Counted from the stretch's first letter, positions 55,321 to 64,000 are shown. The stretch is DNA of 64,000 nucleotides from HXMU1420-13 sp024742815 (GCA_024742815.1 JANSXX010000001.1:620001-684000); one strand, 5' to 3'. Numbers and translations are program-made. The notes: a model not told the origin generated them from the sequence alone.

Positions 55321-55974
55321 ATGAAACTAAAAGAATTTGGGGTAATTGGTGTGGGAGCCATTGGGTTCTTTGCTCTTTCTTTTACCGGATTTGAATGGGT
55401 GGCGCTTGGTTTTTTACTGATTTGTGCCATTATTTTTGTAGCTCTACTAGTTGGAAAGAGTAAAGCATACACAGTAAGTATGAGTACATATCGGGTAATA
55501 ACTTTAGCAGCGTTGTTATTAATTGTTGGTCATGCTTTACGCTTTGCTGTGGATTATGATCGGAGAAACTCACAGAAAGAAATCCTCCTTGAAATAAGGT
55601 CAACTATAGAACGGAGTGTTGCGAAATCGGATATCATGGAAAAAGGGTTTTACATCTACCGAAGTGTAGAAATGGGTGAACATGAAAGTATTTTAGGTGC
55701 CTCCAAGGCGATTATTGGAGATCGTCTGCTGGAAAATAATGTCTACTTATCTGATTTCGATAAGTCACAAATTGAGTGGCCTACAAGTAATGATGACGAT
55801 GCAGACTTTTTCTATTCCATAAATGAAGAAGAGGATTTGCTAACATTTATTGTAGTGGCAAATATTCCACCCGGCGCAAATCCGGAGTACGAAAACCGAA
55901 ACGGGAATAAAGGAAAAATGGAAATGGAGTTTGTAGTATCAAAAGAGGGAGTGACTTATGAAATTCTTAACTAG
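55321..55974 (+). CDS. Unknown membrane protein
   Basis: 217 residues. Three helices at the N-terminus (about 5-22, 25-43 and 56-75) precede a soluble, acidic domain (about 85-217). Not recognised. Its last 17 bases overlap the next gene, another membrane protein, suggesting translation coupling and a joint function. Confidence 0.75.
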   Translation: MKLKEFGVIGVGAIGFFALSFTGFEWVALGFLLICAIIFVALLVGKSKAYTVSMSTYRVITLAALLLIVGHALRFAVDYDRRNSQKEILLEIRSTIERSVAKSDIMEKGFYIYRSVEMGEHESILGASKAIIGDRLLENNVYLSDFDKSQIEWPTSNDDDADFFYSINEEEDLLTFIVVANIPPGANPEYENRNGNKGKMEMEFVVSKEGVTYEILN

Positions 55975-56656
55975 AAGAATCAACGAGTGGCTGATTGTTA
56001 TTGGCTTATTTCTGCTAGTATCTATGGCAATGGGATATATTATTGGCACATATATAAAAAGTCCGATGAGTTGGAATAACTTATTTAGTCCGGTAAGCAC
56101 ACAACTATTTTTAAGCCACGGATATCAAAATGCAATAGCGTTGTTTGCCGGTGATGCTTTAGATCCTATTCCAATACAAACCTATTTCATCACATTTATA
56201 AGTGTAGTCATATACCTGATATTAGGTCCTTGGCTTCTGTATCATGGTTTTATTAGCTCCAGAAAAAATGAAGAATACAAGAAACCCTGGCAATGGTATG
56301 TGGGTGCTATTATTTGCGTTGGATCGCTTAGTATCCTTCCCATGACTTCATTTACAATGATAGTTACCCAAAATACAGCAATAAGTGCTGATAAAAGTAG
56401 AGAAACCGATAAGCTTAGGCAGGAAGCATTTGATATAGGTTTTAAACTAGCTCAAGAAAAAGTGAAACAGTCATCAGGTTTTTCGCTCACTTCATTTGAA
56501 AAAACGTATCCAAAAGAGCAAAATTTAGAGATTCAATTTGATGAAGTGGTTAAAGACTCACTCTATCGAATAGTTACAAAAAGTGGTAAATATGATCTGA
56601 GCGTACAGGTGGATGTACAACCGTATGAAGAGGATTTTCTACTAATTCGGAATTAG
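55958..56656 (+). CDS. Unknown membrane protein
   Basis: 232 residues. Helices at about 12-32, 75-98 and 108-128, then a soluble C-terminal domain (about 140-232) with EKTYPKEQNLEIQFD and a Tyr/Asp-rich end. Not recognised. It follows the 55321 gene with overlap and precedes the class II photolyase by 44 bp, so all three could be one transcript. Confidence 0.75.
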   Translation: MKFLTRRINEWLIVIGLFLLVSMAMGYIIGTYIKSPMSWNNLFSPVSTQLFLSHGYQNAIALFAGDALDPIPIQTYFITFISVVIYLILGPWLLYHGFISSRKNEEYKKPWQWYVGAIICVGSLSILPMTSFTMIVTQNTAISADKSRETDKLRQEAFDIGFKLAQEKVKQSSGFSLTSFEKTYPKEQNLEIQFDEVVKDSLYRIVTKSGKYDLSVQVDVQPYEEDFLLIRN

Positions 56657-56700
56657 TAAAACTGCAATTCGGTTTGTGATACTAAAGAACAAATTTCTAC

Positions 56701-58179
56701 ATGCAAAACATCAATTCGTACCGCAAATTTGAACGAAATAAGAATGAAGTAAAAAAAAACGGGGATTATGTACTGTATTGGATGCAGATCAATCGTCGCT
56801 TCCACTATAATTACGCTTTGGAATATGCGGTAGCATGGGCTAATAAACTGGATAAGCCGCTTCTCATCTATGAAGGCTTAAATATTGATTACCCTTGGGC
56901 TAGTGATCGCATTCATACCTTTATGATGGAGGGTATGAAAGAAAACCTTGAATTTGCACAAGATCATAATTTAAACTATTTCAACTATGTAGAACCGAAA
57001 AGTGAAGCCGGCAAAGGATTATTCTATAAGCTTGCTGAAAATGCTTGTTGTGTGATATCTGACGAATATCCAGTATTCATCATTCGCAAACATAACGAAC
57101 GGGTAGCAGATCGAATAGATGTGCCCTATACCACCATCGATTCCAACGGTATTATCCCTCTTGGAATAACGGATAAAGATCCCTATTCGGCCTATTTGTT
57201 TCGGAAAGTAATGCAAAAGCATTTTATCGAAGCTTTTTCAAATCCACCGAAAAAGGATCCTATCAAAGATTTAAAAAATAATTCCAGAGTAGATTTACCG
57301 GATGGTTCTGTAGATAAATATTCTTCAGCAACGAATCAATTTGAGGATATCCGGAAAACCGTTGCGGAGCTTGAAATCGACCATAGTGTACCCGCTGTTG
57401 ATGTTTCCGGTACTCGGCAAGCAGCCCTTGGAAAACTCGGACATTTTGTAGCTCACAGTTTGTTCGATTATGACGAAAAAAGAAATCACCCTGATGAAAA
57501 AAAGACAAGCGGGCTAAGTCCATGGCTACATTTCGGAAAAATCAGCGAGTACGAAATTGTTGACACTGTACTTAAACATCAACCGGAAGGCTGGTCACTC
57601 GACGATATTACTCCCAATGGTGGAAAGAATTCAGGGTTTTTTAATGGTGATCCAAATATTGAGGGGTTTTTAGATGAAGTGATTACATGGCGCGAAGTTG
57701 GATTTCATTTTGCCCATCATCGCCCGGATTATGACGAGTTTGATAGCTTACCCGATTGGGTGAAAAAAACGATAGATGAACATCGGGATGATAAACGTGA
57801 GCATGTATACTCGCTGGAAGAGTTTGAACAATCCAAAACACATGATGAGTTGTGGAATGCTGCACAAACTCAACTTCGGGAAGAGGGAATCATCCATAAT
57901 TATCTAAGAATGCTCTGGGGCAAAAAAGTAATTGAATGGACGCCGGATTATCGTACAGCACTGGATTACCTGATTGAGCTAAATAATAAGTACGCATTGG
58001 ACGGCCGTGACCCCAATTCCTATTCAGGAATATTTTGGTGTCTGGGACGCTTCGACCGCGCCTGGCAAGAGCGGGATGTGTTTGGGAAACTGCGTTACAT
58101 GACCAGCGACAGTACGAGAAAAAAAGTGAAGTTGAGTAATTATCTAGCCACCTACGGAAGTCAGAAAAAATTGCTCTAG
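56701..58179 (+). CDS. Class II CPD photolyase
   Basis: 492 residues. It repairs cyclobutane pyrimidine dimers with light. The C-terminal class II signature is complete: HNYLRMLWGKKVIEW, then NKYALDGRDPNSYSGIFWC and GRFDRAWQERDVFGKLRYM, with SPWLHFGKISEYEI and FLDEVITWREVGFHF earlier. The N-terminal antenna domain (about 1-190) is Rossmann-like. The class II enzymes are evolutionarily distinct from the FeS type at 52703, so the two cover both lesion types. Confidence 0.94.
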   Translation: MQNINSYRKFERNKNEVKKNGDYVLYWMQINRRFHYNYALEYAVAWANKLDKPLLIYEGLNIDYPWASDRIHTFMMEGMKENLEFAQDHNLNYFNYVEPKSEAGKGLFYKLAENACCVISDEYPVFIIRKHNERVADRIDVPYTTIDSNGIIPLGITDKDPYSAYLFRKVMQKHFIEAFSNPPKKDPIKDLKNNSRVDLPDGSVDKYSSATNQFEDIRKTVAELEIDHSVPAVDVSGTRQAALGKLGHFVAHSLFDYDEKRNHPDEKKTSGLSPWLHFGKISEYEIVDTVLKHQPEGWSLDDITPNGGKNSGFFNGDPNIEGFLDEVITWREVGFHFAHHRPDYDEFDSLPDWVKKTIDEHRDDKREHVYSLEEFEQSKTHDELWNAAQTQLREEGIIHNYLRMLWGKKVIEWTPDYRTALDYLIELNNKYALDGRDPNSYSGIFWCLGRFDRAWQERDVFGKLRYMTSDSTRKKVKLSNYLATYGSQKKLL

Positions 58180-58191
58180 TGATTTCAAGTT

Positions 58192-58249
58192 TGGTTTTAG
58201 TGTAAAGGCTCTTACATTCACATTAATTGCACATATTTCACTAAAACCA
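58192..58249. repeat. Inverted repeat between photolyase and rarA
   Basis: TGGTTTTAGTG and CACTAAAACCA are perfect arms separated by 36 bases, with a smaller TGTAA/TTACA hairpin inside. Role unknown; no T-run follows. Confidence 0.55.
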
Positions 58250-58253
58250 CTTC

Positions 58254-59627
58254 ATGGATTTGTTTCAGGATCCTAAATCCACCTCATCAAATCAAGTAAA
58301 CGAAACATCTTCATCAACTAATTTTGATGAACCACTTGCGACACGAATGCGTCCGCAATCGCTGGCTGAATTTGCCGGGCAGGAACATTTGGTTGGGGAA
58401 GGAAAAATGCTTCGTCGAATGATTGAAAGTGGAGTGATAGGATCGCTAATCTTTTTTGGTCCGCCAAGTTCAGGGAAAACCACGCTTGCTCATGTAATTT
58501 CACGAGAAATAAAAGCTTCGTTTGCTGTCATAAATGCCGTGTTGGATGGAATTAAAGAACTTCGTTCGGTGGTAGAAAAAGCCGAAAAGCTTCGAAAACT
58601 AAATGGTCGGAAAACGATCTTGTTTGTTGATGAAATCCATCGCTGGAATAAAGCACAGCAAGATGCTTTACTCCCTCATCTTGAGTCGGGTATCATTACT
58701 TTGGTAGGAGCAACTACAGAAAATCCGTTCTATTCTCTGGTTAATCCGTTGTTATCACGATGTCAGTTGTTCGAGCTTCATCCACTTACCGTAACGGATG
58801 TACGTTCCATGCTGGAGCGAGCAATTTCCGATGAAGAGCGAGGTATCGGTAAACAAAATGTTCACATCAAAGAGGATGCCATTCAACACTTTGCCGAATA
58901 TGCAGGTGGTGATGTTCGCAATGCGCTTAATGCACTCGAAGTGGCGGTTTTATCCAGCAAACAGAATCAAGAAGGTGTGATTGAAATTACGCTGGATATT
59001 GCCAAAGAGAGCATACAGCGTAGAAATGTTCGCTACGATCGTACCGGCGATGAGCATTATCATTATATCTCTGCCTTTATAAAATCGGTACGGGGTTCCG
59101 ATCCGGATGGTGCTTTATATTGGATGACAGCCATGTTAGAAGGTGGAGAAGACCCAAATTTTTTGTTCAGGCGTTTATTTATTCTGGCATCAGAAGATAT
59201 TGGTTTGGCTGAACCAAATGCGATAACGGTGGTGCAATCGTGCCACGAAGCTTTTATGAAATGTGGAATGCCTGAAGGAATGTATTTTTTGTCTCATGCT
59301 TGTTTGTATCTGAGTATTTGTCCAAAAAGTAATAGCGCCGGAGCTATATTTAAGGCCGTTTCTGAAATTCGTACTAAAGGGGTGAAAGACATTCCTGTTT
59401 ATTTGAAAGATCGTACTGCAAACAGACTTTCATCAAAATATATGGATGTTGAGAATGCATCAGAAGATTATAAATATCCGCATGCTCATCCACGAAATTG
59501 GGTAGATCAAAGGTATCTGCCGGAATCAATGTTTGATAAGAAGTTCTACGAACCCGGTCAAGAGGGTAGAGAAGGATTGTTGATTCGGCGATTGAATGAG
59601 ATTAAGGATGCACTCAAGAATAAATGA
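58254..59627 (+). CDS. rarA: RarA (MgsA) replication-associated recombination ATPase
   Basis: 457 residues, standard length. AAA+ clamp-loader-like protein acting at stalled forks. RPQSLAEFAGQEHLVG, Walker A FFGPPSSGKTTLAHVI, Walker B ILFVDEIHRWNKAQQDALLPHLE and sensor 1 GATTENPFYSLVNPLLSR are clear. A C-terminal tetramerisation domain (MgsA_C, about 270-457) follows. The P-loop has SS where GT is more usual; the Lys and Thr are intact. It follows the DNA-repair photolyase by 74 bp. Confidence 0.95.
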   Translation: MDLFQDPKSTSSNQVNETSSSTNFDEPLATRMRPQSLAEFAGQEHLVGEGKMLRRMIESGVIGSLIFFGPPSSGKTTLAHVISREIKASFAVINAVLDGIKELRSVVEKAEKLRKLNGRKTILFVDEIHRWNKAQQDALLPHLESGIITLVGATTENPFYSLVNPLLSRCQLFELHPLTVTDVRSMLERAISDEERGIGKQNVHIKEDAIQHFAEYAGGDVRNALNALEVAVLSSKQNQEGVIEITLDIAKESIQRRNVRYDRTGDEHYHYISAFIKSVRGSDPDGALYWMTAMLEGGEDPNFLFRRLFILASEDIGLAEPNAITVVQSCHEAFMKCGMPEGMYFLSHACLYLSICPKSNSAGAIFKAVSEIRTKGVKDIPVYLKDRTANRLSSKYMDVENASEDYKYPHAHPRNWVDQRYLPESMFDKKFYEPGQEGREGLLIRRLNEIKDALKNK

Positions 59628-59636
59628 GTTAATTAA

Positions 59637-60449
59637 TCAATGAGTAATGACCATCCCTTTTTTTAACTCTGTACCGCGTTTAGTTTCAAATTGAATTGGG
59701 AACCCTACGGTTGTGGTCCAACTAGTTGCACGAATAGTATTAAAGTGTAAGTGAGGATCGCTACTAAAACCGGTATTGCCTGCAAGGCCAATTGGTTGAA
59801 GTGATTGCACGGTATCACCTACTTCAACCAATGCACCTTTATACATGATATGCGCATATTGGCTCATGGTCCCGTCTGCATGAATAAGTGTGATATAGTT
59901 CGCAAAATCGCGATACTTTTTGTTTCTGCCACCAACGTTATAATCTTCAATTACACCTACTACAATTCCATCGCGTGCAGCGGTAATAGTGTCGCCTTCC
60001 TCCATTCTAAAGTCGATAGCATAGTTAGAATAATCCGTGTTATGCGAATAACTACCATAATAAGCTTGCATAACTTTATAACTTTTTCCCTTAGGAAAAG
60101 GCCATCTGTATCTATAAGAGGTATCGGGTTCCGAGTTGAAATGATCACCAAGAGAAATGGAAAACTTTAAATCATAAATCGTACTGCTGTCATATTCAGA
60201 CTTGCTGAATGTTAAGGTAGTATCAGAAAATGCGGGGAGTATAAATCGAAAATCATCCGAACTTTCGGTTTCTCTTGAATTGGATCTAACACGAAGTGGT
60301 GCAGCGGTAGGATTTTCAAGAAACACAGAATGTTTAGTAGAATCGGTAGTGATTTCTTTGGAGATGCTAAACTGTTGATAGCGCTCTTTCGGTAAATCAC
60401 ATTTGGAAGAAAAAAGGAATACAAGAATTGTAAAAAGTAGTGATCGCAT
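59637..60449 (-). CDS. M23 family metallopeptidase
   Basis: 270 residues. A short signal sequence ends near the Cys at 17 (FSSKCD), which could be a lipobox. LytM fold about 135-260: NYAIDFRMEEGD, where the usual first zinc-ligand His is Asn, and both QYAHI and the DPHLHF HxH motif are present. The N-terminal part is beta-rich. Likely cell-wall endopeptidase or a non-catalytic LytM protein; the Asn makes activity uncertain. A hairpin at 60483 lies in its leader. Confidence 0.88.
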   Translation of the reverse strand: MRSLLFTILVFLFSSKCDLPKERYQQFSISKEITTDSTKHSVFLENPTAAPLRVRSNSRETESSDDFRFILPAFSDTTLTFSKSEYDSSTIYDLKFSISLGDHFNSEPDTSYRYRWPFPKGKSYKVMQAYYGSYSHNTDYSNYAIDFRMEEGDTITAARDGIVVGVIEDYNVGGRNKKYRDFANYITLIHADGTMSQYAHIMYKGALVEVGDTVQSLQPIGLAGNTGFSSDPHLHFNTIRATSWTTTVGFPIQFETKRGTELKKGMVITH

Positions 60450-60788
60450 GTGAATAGTTAGATTTAAAAAAGAAGAAAAGAAAACAGGCGAAGTAGATCA
60501 ATACTTCGCCTGTTGTTGTTGGAGTCACTAATACATTTAATGAGACCGACCTAACCAACCGGTCTGCAATAAGTATTAGGCGGAATAAACACTAACTTAA
60601 TCGCTTTAAATATATTGATAATCTAATTTCTACTAAAATAATTAGGTTAAATTATTGTTAAGCTTAAATTATATCGTATTAATTGGAAAAGCGCTTTTAT
60701 TAACAGTGTTAACTAAAAAAGAAAGGAATTCACGAATTAATAAAAATGGAATAGTGTTAATTTTGAGCATCAAAAATTAAAAACTACC
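60450..60788 (-). other. Divergent intergenic region with hairpin-rich candidate RNA
   Basis: 339 bp with no supported gene. On the minus strand there is a GACCG/CGGTC hairpin (60544-60564), then a 13-bp terminator-like hairpin (60483-60514) followed by TTTTCTTTTCTT, 34 bp before the M23 ATG. This could be a small RNA ending there or a leader that attenuates the M23 gene. The right half (60600-60780) is AT-rich, as expected for promoters. Confidence 0.4.
60483..60514 (-). terminator. Terminator-like hairpin in the M23 leader
   Basis: AACAGGCGAAGTA and TACTTCGCCTGTT pair perfectly over 13 bases with a six-base loop; a pyrimidine-rich TTTTCTTTTC tract follows only on the minus strand. Confidence 0.7.
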
Positions 60789-61340
60789 ATGGATTTAAAA
60801 ATTATCAGCTCAACAGATCGGCCAAATTCTATGTCGCTTGCGGTATCAAATTATGTAGCAGGTTTGTATCAAAAAGAAGGAATCAATGCCGATGTAGTTT
60901 CTTTGGAAAATTTTCCAACAGCTGATGTAGAGGGTGGGAAGTATGGCAAAAGTATACCATCCATAGAAAAGTTTAGATCACCAATACTTGAAGCTGATGC
61001 CATCGTTTGGGTGATTCCCGAATACAATGGAAGTTTTCCCGGTATTCTTAAACTATTTATCGATTATTTACCTTTTCCTGAAGCATTCGTAAAAACTCCT
61101 ATGGCTTTTATTGGAGTGGCTTCTGGTGCGTTTGGTGGATTGCGAGCCGTAGAGCAATTCCAGATGGTTGCTAACTATAGAAACGCCCAACTTTATCCGG
61201 AACGTGTATTTATACAGCGAGTAAATTCGGTCTTTGATCCAGAAAAGGGACTGAGTGTACCTCTTCAACAAGAACTGTTGGAGTCGAAAGTTTCAGGATT
61301 TATCGAATTCGTGAAAAACTTAAAACAGCCGGTAGCTTAG
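60789..61340 (+). CDS. NADPH-dependent FMN reductase-like flavoprotein
   Basis: 183 residues, flavodoxin-like fold. FMN phosphate loop ISSTDRPNSMS (about 6-16), PEYNGSFPGILKLFIDYL (about 78-95) and GVASGAFGGLRAVEQ (about 110) are the NADPH_dep_FMN_red/azoreductase-like landmarks. It transfers electrons to flavin or a quinone/azo acceptor. Its stop overlaps that of the convergent OmpR-type regulator, and the shared end forms a hairpin. Confidence 0.93.
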   Translation: MDLKIISSTDRPNSMSLAVSNYVAGLYQKEGINADVVSLENFPTADVEGGKYGKSIPSIEKFRSPILEADAIVWVIPEYNGSFPGILKLFIDYLPFPEAFVKTPMAFIGVASGAFGGLRAVEQFQMVANYRNAQLYPERVFIQRVNSVFDPEKGLSVPLQQELLESKVSGFIEFVKNLKQPVA

Positions 61341-61350
61341 GCTGTTTTAA
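61320..61350. terminator. Bidirectional terminator within two overlapping gene ends
   Basis: TTAAAACAGCC (61320-61330) and GGCTGTTTTAA (61340-61350) pair perfectly around a nine-base loop that holds both stop codons. Confidence 0.75.
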
Positions 61351-62041
61351 GTAAGTATCCAACGCCATGTAGCGTAATTAGATATCGCGGATCGTCGGGT
61401 TGAACTTCAATTTTAGCACGTAATTTAGAGATGTGAACATCTACGGTGCGCGTATTAGTGCTAAATTCGTAGCGCCATACTTTTTCAAGAAGTTCATCGC
61501 GGGAAACGGGTTCACCGCCTGCGGATAATAGGTAGCGTATTAATTCAACTTCACGAGCGGTAAGTTCATTAACCGTCCCATCAGGCAGGGTAACTTCCGA
61601 TTCCAATAAATCGATAACGATATCGCCTAATTTAAGTACTTCTACTTGGCTTGAGCTTGAATATGCGCTTGCACGACGAAGTCGAGCCTGAATTCGAGCA
61701 AGTAATTCTTTTACACCAAATGGTTTGGTTAGGTAGTCATCGGCACCAAGATTTAAGCCTTTAACCTTGTCAATTTCCTGATCTTTGGCTGTGAGCATGA
61801 TAATCGGGAAAGTGTACTTTAAATCACGTACTTCTTTGCAAATATCGTATCCGCTTTTGCCGGGTAACATGATGTCCAGAATCATTAAGTCGGGCGAGTG
61901 TTCTTTAACAAGTTCAACAGCTTGTTCGCCATCTTCACTTACAATTACATCATATCCTTCACTTTCAAGGGTGTCGCGAAGTGTGAAAATTAAGCTAGGT
62001 TCGTCTTCTACGACCAATATTTTTAAAGTCTTATTAGGCAT
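61337..62041 (-). CDS. OmpR-family response regulator
   Basis: 234 residues. Receiver about 1-120 with acidic EDE, phosphoacceptor Asp in LMILDIMLPG and Lys in YLTKPFG; OmpR-type winged helix about 130-232 (LTAREVELIRYLL, RYEFSTNTRTVDVHISKLR, YLITLHGVGYLL). Its start overlaps the kinase gene by eight bases, making a coupled pair. Target genes are unknown. Confidence 0.96.
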   Translation of the reverse strand: MPNKTLKILVVEDEPSLIFTLRDTLESEGYDVIVSEDGEQAVELVKEHSPDLMILDIMLPGKSGYDICKEVRDLKYTFPIIMLTAKDQEIDKVKGLNLGADDYLTKPFGVKELLARIQARLRRASAYSSSSQVEVLKLGDIVIDLLESEVTLPDGTVNELTAREVELIRYLLSAGGEPVSRDELLEKVWRYEFSTNTRTVDVHISKLRAKIEVQPDDPRYLITLHGVGYLLKTA

Positions 62042-63752
62042 ATTCTTTTGTGTCAGGTGCGTTTGCTGATGCAGTATTATTTTCCGGCTTGGATGTTAAC
62101 GAATGTTCTTCTTTCACCAAAATTGGAAATTTCAGTGAAAAGGTGGTTCCAATTCCCACCTCACTTTGAACATCAATTTTACCACCATTTAATTCAATCA
62201 AATTTTTAACAATACTAAGGCCTAGTCCATGTCCTTTCGTTTTGGCTACTAAGGTGTCTTCTACCCGGTAAAATTTCTTGAAAATATTTCGCAGGTGCTT
62301 TCTTGGAATTCCAATACCGGTATCAGAAACATTGATGATCACTTCTTTATCGGTAGAACTAGTGGTGTACAAGATGTTTTTATTGTCTTGACTGTATTTG
62401 ATAGCATTCTCGGTAAGGTTGCTAATTACATTTTCGAAGTGATCGGGATCTAGCATCACCAAAGCAGGACGTGCAGTTAGTTTCAAACCTACATTAAATC
62501 CCTTGCCTTCTATAAAGCCTCTGTTTTCTGCCACAAATGCTTTTAGAGCTTCATTTACGTTTACTGCAGTAGCCTGAATCAGCGTTTGACCGGAATCTGT
62601 TTTTGCCACATCGAGTAATTTTTCGATCATCTTTCGTAGCCTGATCGCTTCGCTATAAATGTGATCACCGTACTGCTTTAGTCGAGCAGTATCTTTTACT
62701 CTGCCGTCTGATATATTTTCTCCGGCAGCTTGCATAACCGCAAGCGGGGTCTTCAACTCATGGGTGACATTAGCTAAAAATCCGGCCTGGCGTAATGCAA
62801 GGGCTCGTTCTCTTTGTGCGGTGTAGAACATAAATAAAAGTGCACCAACCAAAAATAATACTGCAAAACCGAGTACCACTAAATTCTTTACAAGTGTGTC
62901 GTTGTAAGCCGTAGCAAGTGGATTGTCCAGAAATGCTACTTTTATGTTCCAGTTCTCGAACATGCTGGTACCGAAACGCTGTCGTTTATCAACCAGTTCA
63001 ATATCATAGTTTACGGTTGGATCATTGGTCGCGAGTACCACATCGTTTGCCCAATCATGCAACCACAAAACCGTGCCGCCTGCCGAATCAGGATTGAAGT
63101 ATTTCATCATTAATGGCTGTATCGTTTCATTAACGATGTAATCTTTGTTCAACGTTGTTGTTAGGTACCCAATCACCCGATTTTCTTTTAGGTTGATGAA
63201 GCCAATGTTCATCGTACGGTGCGCATCAAACTCGATATTATTATTCCAACGATAGTTAAAACTATTCAGCTCAATCCGAGCTTTCGTTCTAGCTAAACCG
63301 ACACCATCACATAAAATAGTGGGATAGTCTTCGGTACGTTCGAGTTGGTTTTCAGAATAATTGTAGGCATAAATCTGAGAATCATCTGCACAAGGATCTA
63401 TATCAGCCGGTGTATAATAGATACCTGTAAACATTGGGCTTCTGGCAGCTAATTCAATTTTTTCCTGAATTTGAGGAGGAAACTGACCTGATTGCGAAAT
63501 AGAATATTCAACAGGTTCGAGTTCAATTTTATTAAGCCCTAAAAACGGGGAGTAGATTTCACGACGAACATCCTGCATTAGATCTTCAACCAATGCAATT
63601 TGTCGCTCTTCAACTCCCAAGGTCATTTTATCCCTGATATCGTATAGGGAGTACACGTTCATTCCGGTAAGGGCAATCACGGCTGCAAATCCCAAGCCGA
63701 GAAGTAAATATCGGATCGCTTTATTGCGAAGTACTTTATTGAGTGAGTTCAT
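62034..63752 (-). CDS. Sensor histidine kinase, HisKA type
   Basis: 572 residues. Membrane helices at about 13-33 and 292-312 enclose an extracytoplasmic sensor of about 260 residues with no recognised family. The kinase has phosphoacceptor His in VTHELKTPLAVMQA (about 340), N box SNLTENAIKYSQ, G boxes DTGIGIP and GHGLGLS, and an acidic/Asn-rich tail. It phosphorylates the overlapping OmpR-type regulator downstream. Confidence 0.95.
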   Translation of the reverse strand: MNSLNKVLRNKAIRYLLLGLGFAAVIALTGMNVYSLYDIRDKMTLGVEERQIALVEDLMQDVRREIYSPFLGLNKIELEPVEYSISQSGQFPPQIQEKIELAARSPMFTGIYYTPADIDPCADDSQIYAYNYSENQLERTEDYPTILCDGVGLARTKARIELNSFNYRWNNNIEFDAHRTMNIGFINLKENRVIGYLTTTLNKDYIVNETIQPLMMKYFNPDSAGGTVLWLHDWANDVVLATNDPTVNYDIELVDKRQRFGTSMFENWNIKVAFLDNPLATAYNDTLVKNLVVLGFAVLFLVGALLFMFYTAQRERALALRQAGFLANVTHELKTPLAVMQAAGENISDGRVKDTARLKQYGDHIYSEAIRLRKMIEKLLDVAKTDSGQTLIQATAVNVNEALKAFVAENRGFIEGKGFNVGLKLTARPALVMLDPDHFENVISNLTENAIKYSQDNKNILYTTSSTDKEVIINVSDTGIGIPRKHLRNIFKKFYRVEDTLVAKTKGHGLGLSIVKNLIELNGGKIDVQSEVGIGTTFSLKFPILVKEEHSLTSKPENNTASANAPDTKEYA

Positions 63753-63825
63753 GATATAAATTTATCACAAACGCAGATTGATTCAATGCAGAAGTGGTAA
63801 AAAAACGTGAATCTGAGAGTTAGAA

Positions 63826-64000
63826 TTACTTGAAATTTCGTTCAAGCGACTCTTTAATATCGTTAAATTCGATGGGCTTAACGAGGTAATCTACGTAGTT
63901 GGTTTCCTTTGCACGTTGTACATGATAGGGATCGGAATTTCCGGTTATATAAATAACCGGTACATCAGAGAAAGTTCGTATTTCTTTCATGGCATCGATT
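63826..64000 (-). CDS. Response-regulator receiver, C-terminal end only
   Basis: 58 codons to a TAA at 63826; the start lies beyond the right edge. VPVIYITGNSD and VDYLVKPIE are the fourth strand and the conserved Lys-Pro of a receiver domain, and the protein ends soon after (ERNFK), so no output domain follows. It is 74 bp from the start of the HisKA kinase gene on the same strand and may be part of that system. Confidence 0.85.
   Translation of the reverse strand, partial: IDAMKEIRTFSDVPVIYITGNSDPYHVQRAKETNYVDYLVKPIEFNDIKESLERNFK

Overview
The window looks like a chromosomal segment of a marine, light-exposed member of the Balneolota/Rhodothermota (Balneola- or Gracilimonas-like). This is inferred from a moderately AT-rich sequence, a Por-type C-terminal domain of the YPNPFNPST kind, a PorE-like OmpA protein, NarX-type kinases with Reg_prop/Y_Y_Y sensors, M56 peptidases ending in TonB domains, and two different photolyases. 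No rRNA, tRNA, CRISPR array, transposase or prophage gene was recognised.

Layout. 1-12.6 kb: two divergent surface-protein genes (a repeat-rich secreted protein cut by the window edge, and a PorE-like OmpA protein), then a minus-strand set of one NarL-type response regulator and two paralogous propeller histidine kinases. Matching NarL-like 7-2-7 palindromes lie upstream of the surface genes and of the regulator. 12.6-13.8 kb: a palindrome-rich tandem array (about 277-bp units) running into the 3' end of uvrA. 13.8-19.5 kb: uvrA, a receiver-adenylate cyclase and class II DAHP synthase. 19.5-26.8 kb: a stress region with a textbook sigma-54 promoter in front of hsp20, then a DegP/Q protease, two unknown genes and clpB. 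26.8-33.7 kb: a VapBC-type toxin-antitoxin pair, thiopurine-type methyltransferase, acetyltransferase, small membrane proteins, a VOC/DUF6265/DUF4199 operon, a four-helix-bundle gene beside an 8-bp tandem array, a LuxR regulator and an M29 aminopeptidase.

33.9-36.6 kb: a secreted metzincin whose start codon is separated from the reading frame by a 5-bp repeat tract; as sequenced it is out of frame, and loss of one unit would restore a complete signal peptide. 36.7-42.5 kb: an ABC ATPase, an unknown acidic protein with an acyl-CoA carboxylase beta subunit, an ArsR/SRPBCC pair and a PaaI-like thioesterase. 42.6-48.8 kb: a beta-oxidation operon (acyl-CoA synthetase, FadN-like dehydrogenase/hydratase, thiolase, dienoyl-CoA-reductase-like SDR). 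48.8-52.6 kb: small membrane and secreted proteins, a PspC peptide and a BlaI/BlaR1-like pair with a palindromic operator. 52.7-59.6 kb: an FeS (6-4)-type photolyase, a 7-bp repeat array before an outer-membrane protein, two membrane proteins, class II CPD photolyase and rarA. 59.6-64 kb: an M23 peptidase with a hairpin-rich leader, an FMN reductase, an OmpR/HisKA two-component pair and the end of a receiver protein.

The most unusual signals are the phase-variable-looking metalloprotease, the proposed regulon of the NarL-type regulator with its two sensors of different specificity, the palindrome array at uvrA, and several short tandem repeat arrays at gene edges. No clear new defence system was found.
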